From Triatoma infestans (lineage: Eukaryota > Arthropoda > Insecta > Hemiptera > Reduviidae), in contig JAAEAF010002736.1 in assembly GCA_011037195.1 (NCBI GenBank), forward strand, positions 86,337 through 150,336: a DNA stretch of 64,000 nt. The letters are read 5' to 3'. Positions within the stretch are counted from its first letter, which is position 1, and each line of letters starts with the position of its first letter. Positions 55,512 to 64,000 of this stretch are shown piece after piece. The notes under the pieces are model-generated. The model did no database searches and was not told the DNA's origin. It was given only the letters and a program-made list of their open reading frames with translations. The translations under genes and the position numbers were made by a program.

Positions 55512-55519
55512 ATTTAGCT

Positions 55520-55704
55520 AATACTCAAATTTTACATATTTGTCCTAACAAAAATATAGCTTGGTAAGACCAACCTACTAGTCTTGGCCGGTAGAGAATT
55601 GTTATATTTTGGCCCTATAGAGCACACCAAAAACACTGAACCAATAACTGCATGTAACATACGAAATTACCGCCACAAATTGCGCACAACTATTCAAAAT
55701 CTTT
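55520..55704. other. Intron DNA, no gene
   Basis: Nothing recognised. Confidence 0.4.
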
Positions 55705-56115
55705 TTATTTTCACTCTCCTGGTAAGAGGATAGCAATAGCGAGTATCGTGCCAGATTATCAAAATGAGTTTCCACCGGATTTACATATTTTGGGGCTCCC
55801 TGAATCCGAAAACAATGTTTTTGGTGAATGGTCTATAGATGTGTACGTGGATTCACAGAATATCTCAAAGTCAGAGGAAGCTCAAACTTGGTATTCCGTT
55901 AGGCATTATTACCACCGTATCGGACACAAAGATTTCGGGCCACCAACCGGAAGGCAACTACACTGAATTTTTTTTTTTTTTTTTCAGTTTTTTGTGATTT
56001 CTAAAAACCACTTTTTTTGGACTCCGGAGACCTCAAAACATGTATTTCCGGTGAAAACCTCGATGTCGTAAAGTTGATACGCATCCAGAAAGTTACCAGC
56101 AGCCAGAAGAGAAAG
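55705..56115. repeat. Inverted pair of TCTGG-family hairpin ends
   Basis: A minus-oriented start (cctggtaagaggatagcaatagcgagtatcgtgcc, 55719 on) runs to about 55990. A plus-oriented 3' end follows (aaaccactttttttggactccgg... agccagaagagaaagt, 55998-56115). Together they form a long imperfect foldback. Confidence 0.6.
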
Positions 56116-56119
56116 TGAA

Positions 56120-56800
56120 AGTTCATGTAATAAAATTTAAAAAAAAATTAGCTTAAAAAAAATGAAACAAAAGAAAATAGTTCGATTACAAAATATAATA
56201 ATAATGAAAATTAAACAAAACAAAAATTGAAAATCATCAACAACTATCGATATCTATATTGTTCACTGAGGGTGACGTCATTATGTCATACAAAACAATG
56301 TACACTGTTTGGACAGCTTATCAACATTTTCTTCCTTATCTATATTTTACCTTTACCACCTCTACCTACAACTTCTAAACACCCAGTAAGGTGATCCCCA
56401 GTAAGGTAGTCTCTGTCTGGCTGAGTTACACCGTTATAACCAGAAACGATTTGTTGAAATATTTCGGTTCGACTTTTGACTGAGTTAAATAATTGTTACG
56501 AGTGAAGTACTAAAAGTAATATAAAATTAAAATCATCAGTTTGGCGTGTGAATGGTACAATGTTATTCTCTATATATTGTGTAGTATGCGAAGTTGCTAC
56601 TAAATGCATCAGAATCATCCCGAAAATTGGTAAATATATTATTATTATTATTTATGGTTTAAGTATTTAAATCCATTTTTTTGCAGCTACCATTATTATC
56701 ACAGCATTACGATCATAAAAATTTTCGAAATTACGTACATACATATATATTGTGTATGACTTCCATAAATCAGAAGTGTGAAATATATTCAAGCGAATCT
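56120..56800. other. AT-rich intron DNA, no gene
   Basis: Nothing recognised. Confidence 0.45.
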
Positions 56801-56920
56801 AACTGACCAATTTCATCAAACTTGGAATTTTTACTAAACACACTTCCGGTCAAATGATTTTTTTTCCAAAACTGGAATTTTGGCCACATATTTAGTTCTC
56901 TAATTAATATTATTTATTGA

Positions 56921-57143
56921 ATATATAGATGGGTCCGCAATGCTAGATAACATCTGGTATTTTATCCATCGTGGCATGTATACTTCTCATATTCCTGACC
57001 GGTTTCAAAAGAGCAAATCTGACCTAAGAGAAGCAGAAACTCTCCACACGAACGTAATAAATTTGCTGTGACGATGGATGAAAATCCGAAGCCGGTGAGA
57101 AAAGTGAGTAATATGCATGCTACGATGGATAAAATTCCAGGTG
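56921..57143 (-). mobile_element. Hammerhead foldback element, family B, copy 2
   Basis: Its left end gggtccgcaatgctagataac and right end ggataaaattccag match, in reverse, the ends of the element at 17969-18172. A worn duplication flanks it (TATTATTTATTGA at 56908-56920 and tattatttggttga at 57144-57157). The arms are longer and more complete than in copy 1. Confidence 0.65.
57058..57098 (+). ncRNA. Degenerate hammerhead-type motif, family B copy 2
   Basis: Reads tgTGACGA (the core CUGANGA apart from its first base), a GGAT-gaaa-ATCC stem II, GAAG in place of GAAA, CCGG, then GTG. Two core substitutions make activity unlikely. Confidence 0.45.
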
Positions 57144-57374
57144 TATTATTTGGTTGAAGGAACTGTATACTAAACTAAAATAGCACTTTAGCGGGAAACA
57201 TTACCCCACTGTTTCTCCCCCCCCCCCAAATAACCCTTAAATAAATTTTCCCGGAGAAATGTTCCAAAGTATAGTCCATCTATTCATCTAGTTCCATTCT
57301 CTTATATGTCAAGTTTAAAAAAAAAAAATCGTTGCAGCCGTTTTCGAGAAAAATTGCAAAAAAAAAACTAAAAA

Positions 57375-57885
57375 CTAAGACAAGGGATTCTAGGTGAAGG
57401 ATATATTGCTTATATTAAATTTGAAATTCCTTGTTTATTAAATAGACTTTATGAAGAGGAAAATTGTTTATAGCAAACTTTATTAAAAAAGTTTAATTTG
57501 TCTACACTGGGGGGGTACGTTGTGTACATAAATGAGAATACCAGTTGAATGTCGACTTAGAAGAGGGGATGTTTGTCGTGGTTTTCTATTGGTTTAAAAT
57601 ATATTATATTTAATATATTTAAAATATAAAATATACTGGTTTAAAACGGTGGCACCACAAGCACTTCATTTTATTTAGTAAATTTGAGACTTTCTAGGTC
57701 CTTTTCTCGATAATCCAGTGGAAAAAACAAACAAAAGAACAAAAAGATAATACCAGTAATAAACATAATAAAAAAAAAAATCGTTCCGACAATATATCAA
57801 CAAAAAGTTAATAGAAGCACAATTATTAGTGATAAGCGATATCACTAAACATAAAGTGGATGTAATAGTGGATTTTGTTTAATTT
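57375..57885. other. AT-rich intron DNA, no gene
   Basis: Nothing recognised beyond an A-run at 57770-57780. Confidence 0.4.
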
Positions 57886-57889
57886 TAAT

Positions 57890-58496
57890 GTTCTGATCGG
57901 ATATATATGTTTTGAGATCCCCTGGGTACGAAAATCACGTTCCCAGTTCACATAGTTATATTATTGAATAAATTTTCTTCAATCTTATAAAGTTTCTAAA
58001 TAATTTAGTCTCTTCTTCAAATTGGGAAAAGTATAACCTGATCCCTTGCACCAAAAACCATCATTAAATGAATTTTCTAGGAAAAACATTTCAAACAAAA
58101 GTGATTGGTCTCTTGGCTAATATACTTAGTTTGACGAATCTCCCTGCCAATTTTATGCAGTAAATCGTAGAAAACTGAAAGAAACTGTTCAGCAAAGGTG
58201 CACTTCCAGTCTCTTCAAACTCGGAATCTGGCAACAAATTTAATTCGAATTGATATTATCTAAATGATAAAACCATATAATAAAAACCAAAAACGGCACT
58301 TTAGAGGAAAACATAACCCCCCCTCCCCTCTTCAACCAAACACCGCTATAATGAATTTTACCGAAAAATTGTTTCAAATAAATGTTGCAGTTCTTTGTAT
58401 GGGTAGTTGATGTGCTTAGCATTAAAAAGTAAAAAAATCCCCTCAGGTAAGTGGTAATTCCGGTTGACCGATTTTGACCGAAACCTTATTGTCACG
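57890..58496 (+). repeat. TCTGG-family fragments (short minus-oriented start, then plus-oriented interior)
   Basis: 57890-57940 resembles the hairpin side (tcggatatatatgttttgagatcccctggg). 57990-58496 is a plus-oriented interior ending in attttgaccgaaaccttattgtc. Confidence 0.5.
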
Positions 58497-58686
58497 TCCC
58501 CCAATAATGGCTAAATTGCACACAAAAAAAATAATATTGAGTAATTGGGTGAAGTGCGTTAATATTGTAAATTCTGCAGGACGGATTTTTGATAGTTTTC
58601 ACACCATTTGACACAGAATTTTCTTGAAATGTTAAGAGGGGTGGAGGGTTTGGGCGCCGAATATGCCAGGGGCGGAGCCCCTCTAG
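58497..58686 (+). mobile_element. Non-autonomous Helitron (canonical 3' end), about 190 bp
   Basis: The 3' end is a perfect GGGGC-gga-GCCCC hairpin (58669-58681) followed by TCTAG and a host T, the classical Helitron terminus. A TC at 58497 in a break of a TCTGG copy is a plausible 5' end, which would make the element 190 bp. A 5'-truncated copy is the alternative. Confidence 0.7.
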
Positions 58687-58689
58687 TAT

Positions 58690-58795
58690 ATATATATATT
58701 AATTAATTTAAACAAAATATATATTTATAAATAATATAGGAGGAAAATTTTTACATTATATAATTATTTAGAATTCGTATAATTACATATTTGAC
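58690..58795. other. AT-rich intron DNA
   Basis: Nothing recognised. Confidence 0.4.
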
Positions 58796-58898
58796 CTCGA
58801 CAATCTCTTATCTCTGTTTCATTTTACTTATCTTTCATGTTTTATTTTATACAGGTTAATTATTGGCCCAGGTAAATAAATAAATAAATAAATTTAAC
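58796..58898 (+). mobile_element. Possible LINE 3' tail
   Basis: attggcccaggtaaataaataaataaataaattt resembles the tail of the LINE at 6455 (gcccgtataaataaataaat). No coding part. Confidence 0.35.
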
Positions 58899-59089
58899 AA
58901 ATCTTGGTGTGAGAGATTTGCATTGCACGACTTATTCAATTATTACAATTCTCTTTAAAAAAAAAAATGCCTTTAAACTTTAATTTTTTACTAAACGTTT
59001 AAATTGGTCATGACGTATGACGTAGGTATGAATGTAGATAGGACGTAGAAATGTTTCAGATAAAACGTTTTCATATATGAATTTAGTAT

Positions 59090-59390
59090 TTTTTTGTTTA
59101 TTACAATAAGCAAAACAAGATGCAATAAGTAAATGTGCTCATTGATTTAATCTGGCTTGACGGAAGTGACCAATGGCGTTTCAAACGTCTGAGAGGATTT
59201 CCAGGTATGGTCAGGATGGATATGTTGGTAAGTTTGTCGTGGAATCTTTAGTAAAGTTGCTGTGTTAGGTCGTCTATGAATGTGTTGTTTTTTTGGTCAG
59301 TGTGTAACGTCGTGTTTGTGCCCTAGTGGGGACATTGCGTGATAGTATGTTAAATCTTAGTTTGTATGCCTTGATTGCATAAGTTAGAAA
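59090..59390 (-). mobile_element. Probable Jockey 3' fragment
   Basis: The stretch caataagtaaatgtg... tggcttgacgg... gcgtttcaaacgtc parallels the 3' end of the Jockey element at 52450-52600 (caataagtaaatgtg... tggcttgatgg... gcgtcgttg). The coding part is too worn to translate with confidence. Confidence 0.4.
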
Positions 59391-59900
59391 ACAAAAAATC
59401 GTCGGAGGCATTTTTGAGGTCTCGAAGAATTGAAAAATTCCATTTTGTAAAGTCTCATAACAAAGTTAACTGATTTTTTTTTTCGTTTAGGTATCATCAC
59501 CGCAACGGTCTAGGTTTTGGTTAAAAACCATCAATCGGAAGTGTGACATTATTGCTTTTTTTTTTGTTTTTTCAGTTGTCCACGATTTTCTCGAAAATGG
59601 CGGCTCCAACAAGTTTCATTAATCTTCGTATACTACCTACACACATAAATATTGTAACGTTTTTCCCTTTAAACTAGCTATTGCAACTAGTTTTAAGAGG
59701 GATAGATAAAATACTCTAAATTTCAATAAGAAAAACACCAATTTATTGTTTTACACAATAAATTATAAATACAACACTTAATAATAATTAATTCACAGTT
59801 TAAACCATAAAAGTTCACTTTGTTCTCTTTTTATACACTTTTCACTAACGTACACTTAGTTAGTAACAAGAAACTTCTCCTAGACTCTCTGTTGTCCCAC

Positions 59901-59908
59901 TATTTATA
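59901..59908 (-). promoter_or_regulatory. TATA box of the solo LTR
   Basis: TATAAATA on the minus strand, 8 bases downstream of the heat-shock element and about 155 bases upstream of the polyadenylation signal. Confidence 0.7.
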
Positions 59909-59916
59909 CCGGTGGA

Positions 59917-59949
59917 GAAGAGTCTAGAACTTTCTCGATTCTTCTAGAG
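59917..59949 (-). promoter_or_regulatory. Heat-shock element, seven contiguous 5-bp units
   Basis: Read on the plus strand, triplets begin every 5 bases at 59917 and are GAA, GTC, GAA, TTC, GAT, TTC, GAG. The heat-shock factor consensus alternates GAA and TTC with this exact spacing. 18 of the 21 positions match, and four units are perfect. The position next to the TATA box suggests heat- or stress-induced transcription of the element. Confidence 0.65.
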
Positions 59950-60244
59950 AGGGCTAGAGCGCCGCCAGCGCTTCCTAGCGGCCACTAGGAGAACTTGAGG
60001 TACCTGCTTTCTCTCCTAGATGGCACCAGTGGCAGCGTTACAATATATCACTTTTATTTGAAACATTTCACCGATAAAATTGTTTTTTGCGAGGTTCTGA
60101 GAAATCTGTTAATTAGTTAAAATTTTAAAATGTCGCTAAACAATTTTTTGCCAAGTATTTGATAGAGTTTTCTATTAGAATTATTATAATTTCAGTTAGA
60201 GAAAGCTGTAGTATCTGAGTGTTTCACTTTCAGATTGTTTTACT

Positions 60245-60475
60245 TTCTCTTTTTACTCCTGGTAAGAGAAATTATTGCGATTGTGTCAAATTTTCGAAAC
60301 TGAGTTTTCACTGGAAATAGAAGGAACGACCCATTGAACATCCTTTGGTATAACATTAAAGTGAACTAAACATTATAACCAGAGAATTAAAAGATTGAAG
60401 AAAATTTGTCACTTGCAACTGGGTCAATTGCAGAAATAGAAAGTCGTGTGACTGTTTCACACCAGATTTTTTTTT
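60245..60475 (-). repeat. TCTGG-family copy, minimal form (about 230 bp)
   Basis: Has both ends: ttactcctggtaagagaaattattgcgattgtgtc and aaatagaaagtcgtgtgactgtttcacaccaga. The interior is reduced to about 150 bp. It directly follows another copy in the same orientation. Confidence 0.75.
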
Positions 60476-60479
60476 TTTT

Positions 60480-61290
60480 AAGTTAAAGTCAATAATAGAG
60501 GAAGTATTTTCAGATTTTCTATCAAATTATACGTGTCCCTTGCTGGGTTTGGAGCCATAAAACATAATGAATAACATCTTTAATAAAATTATCTGTAAAA
60601 AAAAAAGAAATGAATGAATGAATTAAGTTTATATGTATGTTTTATTGAAGTGAGAAATAAAATTAAAGAATTCTTTTGCTATTAATAATATTAAACTCAA
60701 CATTGTTTTAATTCTGTGGTTTTTGTGTGTAGTAGAATGGCTAAGAGCATAGAACGTGCACAGCGTGCGTATGTGTGTATACGTGTATGTGTGCGTGCGA
60801 AGGGGAGTGCGAAAATCGTAGCCAAGAGTTAAGAAAAGGAAAAACAACGCTAGAGATGTCAGTAAGACATGGTGTTGTGGTAATTGTATTACTTTGCCAA
60901 GGAGATAATAGAGCGCTCCACCTCCTTTAAGTTAAAGTGGTGTCCTGATATAAACACACGTTGTTATCACAGACATACAGACAGACGGATAGACACACAA
61001 AACAAACACACACACAGAGTATAGTCTATGGCTCAACAGTAAAGAACATCTTTTAACAAATACACTGTCCAGAACATCCAAACACTCTATTACTATCCTA
61101 CTTTCTTTACTTTCTCTTAAGGTCGTTAAAAGCAAGTACAAAACTACAACTGTACTCTTAAATCTGATTACAACCCAAGTTGTGGTCAACTACTGCACTC
61201 TAGTGAGAAAATACTGTACTCCCGAGACATTACTAAATTTAACAGTTTGCCACAAATGATAAACAAGAGTTACTACTTATATTTTCATTT
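60480..61290. other. Intron DNA with GT/CA-rich tracts, no gene
   Basis: tgtgtgtatacgtgtatgtgtgcgtgcg at 60770-60799 and cacacaaaacaaacacacacacag near 60992. Frames over these tracts are artefacts. Confidence 0.45.
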
Positions 61291-61294
61291 TCAT

Positions 61295-61450
61295 TTATTG
61301 CTATAAGAGATATCAAATTTTCATACTTGAGTTTTCTTCAGTGGAAACCCTTTTTTGAGTTGCAAAAAAGAGTTCTTAGCAAATGATCTGTAGATGTCAA
61401 ACTTGATATTCCATAGAATATGATATCATTGAAATATTTTTCCTAGAGTT
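61295..61450 (-). repeat. TCTGG-family hairpin-side fragment
   Basis: ttgctataagagatatcaaattttcatacttgagttttcttcagtgg onwards. Confidence 0.45.
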
Positions 61451-61454
61451 TTCC

Positions 61455-62055
61455 GTGGCTTTTTTGAATCAGCCCCAACGATGCAAACACCTACAACAAC
61501 CCATATAGCCCGAATGGATGGAAAGGGATGGGCCTCATCGATTTTCTGAATGGGCAGTCAAAGATACGAAAAGAATATAAGGTGGGAAGATAAAAAGTTG
61601 GTAAGATGAGGAAAAGTTGTGCGTATGGAGGGTCAGTGGTGGGACAGACAGGTCTTTATGGAGTCGAATAATAATAAATACATAAATTCTAGATGTATCT
61701 GTTAGATGGCTGACTACAACAATTGCTACAATTTGATACATGAATTCTAATTTGGTGTAATAATAAAGTACGTCATTTGAAGAGCTGACGACAAAGATAT
61801 TAAGAAGAACAGAGAAAGAAAATCACAAAAAAATATATCTATAGAACGAAAATTTAGTAATTAAGCCACAAACCATGTAGTTCCACGACAAAAACGTAAT
61901 TCCAACGATAACGTACATTATTACTTATGGTTAGGTTATGTTATATATAACATTTATCCCAAGCATTTTACTTGCTTTGTTGTATTTGTTGTTGCATTAT
62001 CATAATACTGATAATAGGTAAATACACAATACAACAAGTGTGATATGTAATACAA
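61455..62055. other. Intron DNA, no gene
   Basis: Nothing recognised. Confidence 0.4.
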
Positions 62056-62059
62056 TGAT

Positions 62060-62575
62060 GGCGAACCTTTGAATTGGAATTTTATCAATGTTTCTAATGT
62101 GTATTAATATTATGTAGTAAAAACCACATATTATACTGAAATGATACTTTAAAGGAAAGCATGACGCCACTGGTTCGCCCAGAACCCAATTCCCCGGGAA
62201 TTTTTTTCAAACAAAATTGATAGCTATTTATGTGTGCAGATAAAATAAGAAGTTCAAAGAAAATCGTTGGAGCAATTTTCGAGAAAATCATAAAAACTGG
62301 AGAGAAAAAAAACATTCAGTAAAATCGCACTTAGGATGATGGATTTTGCCGGAAATCTTCGTGTCTGATGCGGTGTGGTAGTACCCAAACGGAATACCAA
62401 GTTTGTTGAGATAATTTGTTAACACACACAAATGCAGACCATTGGCTAAAAACATTTTTCTTTTATATTCAGATGACCCCCTCCCCAAACATGTATTTCC
62501 GGTGAAAAGTCAATTTCGAATATCTGGCAGAATCGCAGTATTTCGTCTTCTTAGGAGTAATGGAAAGTAAAAATC
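62060..62575 (+). repeat. TCTGG-family copy, 5'-truncated
   Basis: Interior from gaattggaattttatcaatgtttc, with aagaaaatcgttggagcaattttcgag at 62236, to the 3' end tggcagaatcgcagtatttcgtcttcttaggagtaatggaaagt. Confidence 0.7.
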
Positions 62576-62579
62576 TAAT

Positions 62580-63120
62580 AGTGTCATTATAATATAAATT
62601 TAAAATAAATAAATAAAAGGGGAAGCTTAAACTATGGGTCTTACGCTTGTGGGGAAGCTAAATAAAAGAATATTTAAAATAAAGTTAAACAACTCAATTT
62701 AACAGCTAGAGAGCACTCTCTTCTTCCTTCTAGTAACTATAACAATATAACTAACTGGAAGAGCATACTATGCATCAGTATAGTTCATTTAGTGGGCCTC
62801 CGGTAGTTTGGTGGGAAAGCCATAGAGCAGCAATGAATTATTTATCACAAAATGTCAAGCCAATATGCTTGATGCACTATATACACAAAGTTAAATTACA
62901 CTTTGGTTAGATGGGCTATAACTTTGTTAAATAATACACAATTTCTGTGTTGCCTATCATTTAACATTCATGTACGTATATAAATTTATATGAATTGTTG
63001 TAGTACGTAATAACTTTAACTCCTACTTCTTAAAGCAGTAAGTCGGTCATAAGTGTATGTTACATATAAATGGAATTTTCTTTTTTGAGATTCCTCTAAG
63101 TTTGTGCGAGTGTTATAGAT
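62580..63120. other. AT-rich intron DNA, no gene
   Basis: Nothing recognised. Confidence 0.4.
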
Positions 63121-63129
63121 GATACAAAA

Positions 63130-63215
63130 AAGACACGTTTCTTTTACAAACGGTCGAATATCATTTTCGAAAATCTGACACGACTGTAATATTTCCTCTT
63201 ACATCAGAAAAAGAA
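63130..63215 (+). repeat. TCTGG-family 3' fragment
   Basis: ttcgaaaatctgacacgactgtaatatttcctcttacatcag. Confidence 0.6.
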
Positions 63216-63399
63216 ATATAATAAATTTATCTTTACAATTTGCTTCGGACATTAGACCGTTTTTCTAACACTCTAAATATTATTCACAATACGAAATCGA
63301 AAAATAAAGACAGTTTTACTGTTGACAAGAAAAAAGTTTCACTTCCTAAGATTGATTATAAAACTGGGACAATCCGGCATAAACTCTCTGATAATCCAA

Positions 63400-63735
63400 T
63401 TAAATCCTAGGATTAAAGATCATCTGCATCAGCATAATCTGGCTCTGATTAAGCAACAACAGTTGTGAATCTTTATTATTAAATCGTTCATGAAGAACAG
63501 AAGGCTTTAACCAGAAACGGCTGTATGTATCTGCAAAATCTACAAAACTTTTTCCCCCCCTTGAATCAGTACCCATTGGAAAAATGATCTGAAAAAAATT
63601 CTGAAAAAATAATCTGAGAATGTCAGCTACGATATAGGCCCTAAAAGGCAACTCCACATTCATTTTGCAATAAGAATTAATTAAAAACAAAAGAGTGAAC
63701 AAAAAAAAATGCAAATTATAAACGAATATTAGCAA
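63400..63735 (-). other. Open reading frame of unknown function
   Basis: A 111-codon frame whose second half reads like a protein rather than translated AT-rich DNA: NVELPFRAYIVADILRLFFQ, then GTDSRGGKSFVDFADTYSRF and WLKPSVLHERF. An internal acceptor-like tract (attttttttcag type) falls just before IIFPMGTDS, so it could be a terminal exon ending at the stop near 63402. It could also be part of a transposon gene. No domain recognised. Confidence 0.3.
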
Positions 63736-63739
63736 AGTT

Positions 63740-64000
63740 TGTTTTAAGGTATACCACTAAGAAATTATAATTAAATAAAAAAATAAAACGTGATATGATA
63801 AGCTTTAAATATTACCATACTAAAGTATCTTGGAATTTGATAACCAATTGATTATAAACAGAAAAATAAACACTTAAGAAATGAAATATTCAAATTTAAT
63901 TGTTGATAATGTTCAGATAAAATCTGAGGGAACTTAATTATAAAATAATCAATACTTTATGAAATAGTTCGTCATAATAAAACATATGGAAAAAGTACTT
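63740..64000. other. AT-rich DNA at the window end, no gene
   Basis: Nothing recognised. Confidence 0.4.

Larger units (their letters stand above)
52420..55515 (-). mobile_element. Jockey-clade LINE, 5'-truncated (about 3.1 kb)
   Basis: On the minus strand it runs from the end of ORF1 (55511) through the ORF2 endonuclease and reverse transcriptase to a tail ataaataaacataaacataaaa at 52420-52440. Stops and frameshifts are frequent but the domain order is complete except for the start of ORF1. No target duplication was found. Confidence 0.8.
56805..57370 (+). repeat. TCTGG-family fragment interrupted by a hammerhead foldback
   Basis: tcaaacttggaatttttactaaacacacttccgg at the start. After the insertion it resumes with ggaactgtatactaaactaaaatagcacttt at 57159 and runs to gccgttttcgagaaaaattgc. 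Confidence 0.6.
59653..60042 (-). mobile_element. Solo LTR of a Gypsy-like retrotransposon (390 bp)
   Basis: It begins TGTAACG and ends CGTTACA and is flanked by the 4-bp duplication ATAT (59649-59652 and 60043-60046), the usual length for Gypsy-type elements. On the minus strand the order is an upstream GC-rich region, a heat-shock element (59949-59917), TATAAATA (59908-59901) and a polyadenylation signal AATAAA (59747-59742). This is the order expected of U3-R-U5. No internal region is present, so it arose by recombination between two LTRs. It interrupts a TCTGG copy. Confidence 0.85.
59395..60235 (-). repeat. TCTGG-family copy interrupted by a solo LTR
   Basis: accatcaatcggaagtgtgacattattgc near 59528 and, after the LTR, atatcacttttatttgaaacatttcacc at 60045. 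The 5' end is gttagagaaagctgtagtatctgagtgtttcactttcaga at 60195-60235. Confidence 0.6.

Overview
The window looks like AT-rich intronic DNA from an animal, most likely an insect or another arthropod. The support for this is several Jockey-clade LINE remnants, other LINE remnants of kinds common in insects, tRNA-derived SINEs, a Gypsy-like solo LTR and a Helitron end. I did not identify the species. Almost all the DNA is derived from transposable elements, and only two short stretches look like a host gene. These are exons on the + strand at 4696-4842 and 17309-17360. The first encodes the C-terminal half of a cyclic-nucleotide-binding domain that matches the first such domain of EPAC (Rap guanine nucleotide exchange factor 3/4). 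The second continues the same reading phase. If so, most of the window is EPAC introns: at least 4.7 kb upstream, 12.5 kb between the two exons, and more than 46 kb downstream.

The bulk of the intron sequence is one dispersed family, here called the TCTGG family, with about 45 recognisable copies or pieces. A complete copy begins TCTGGTGTGAAACAC (itself a hairpin), followed about 22 bases in by ACTTTCTCTTAC. It ends in a hairpin, ACTTCCTCTTAC-loop-GTAAGAGAAAGT, followed by A-rich DNA. In the entries, strand follows that 5'-to-3' polarity. The internal body contains two related units of about 250-300 bp. These asymmetric ends fit a non-autonomous Helentron (Helitron2/HINE-like) better than a plain terminal-inverted-repeat MITE, but this is inference.

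Region by region. 1-4.7 kb: TCTGG copies, two of them in head-to-head pairs. 4.7-5.6 kb: EPAC exon and low-copy intron. 6.4-8.0 kb: a minus-strand LINE reverse-transcriptase remnant interrupted by a 382-bp foldback element. That element carries two hammerhead-ribozyme motifs and has a 13-bp target duplication. 9.4-15.7 kb: a nearly complete LINE (ORF1 and ORF2, with broken frames) flanked by an apparent duplication of about 166 bp, one copy of which is expanded as a 112-bp tandem repeat. 17.3 kb: second EPAC exon. 17.6-35 kb: TCTGG copies, two SINE families and a second hammerhead foldback element. 35.5-36.6 kb: RNase H and LINE C-terminal fragments. 37-45 kb: dense TCTGG copies and further hammerhead-type foldbacks. 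45.4-45.75 kb: a 5'-inverted (twin-primed) LINE with a 16-bp target duplication. 46-49 kb: Jockey and RNase H fragments. 52.4-55.5 kb: a Jockey element on the minus strand. 56-64 kb: further TCTGG copies, a hammerhead foldback, a Helitron 3' end, and a Gypsy-like solo LTR with a seven-unit heat-shock element beside its TATA box.

There is no operon-like organisation. The genes in the window are the two host exons and decayed retrotransposon ORFs. The points most worth a second look are the LINE with a very long target duplication, the hammerhead foldbacks with 13-bp duplications, the heat-shock element in the LTR, and the structure of the TCTGG family.
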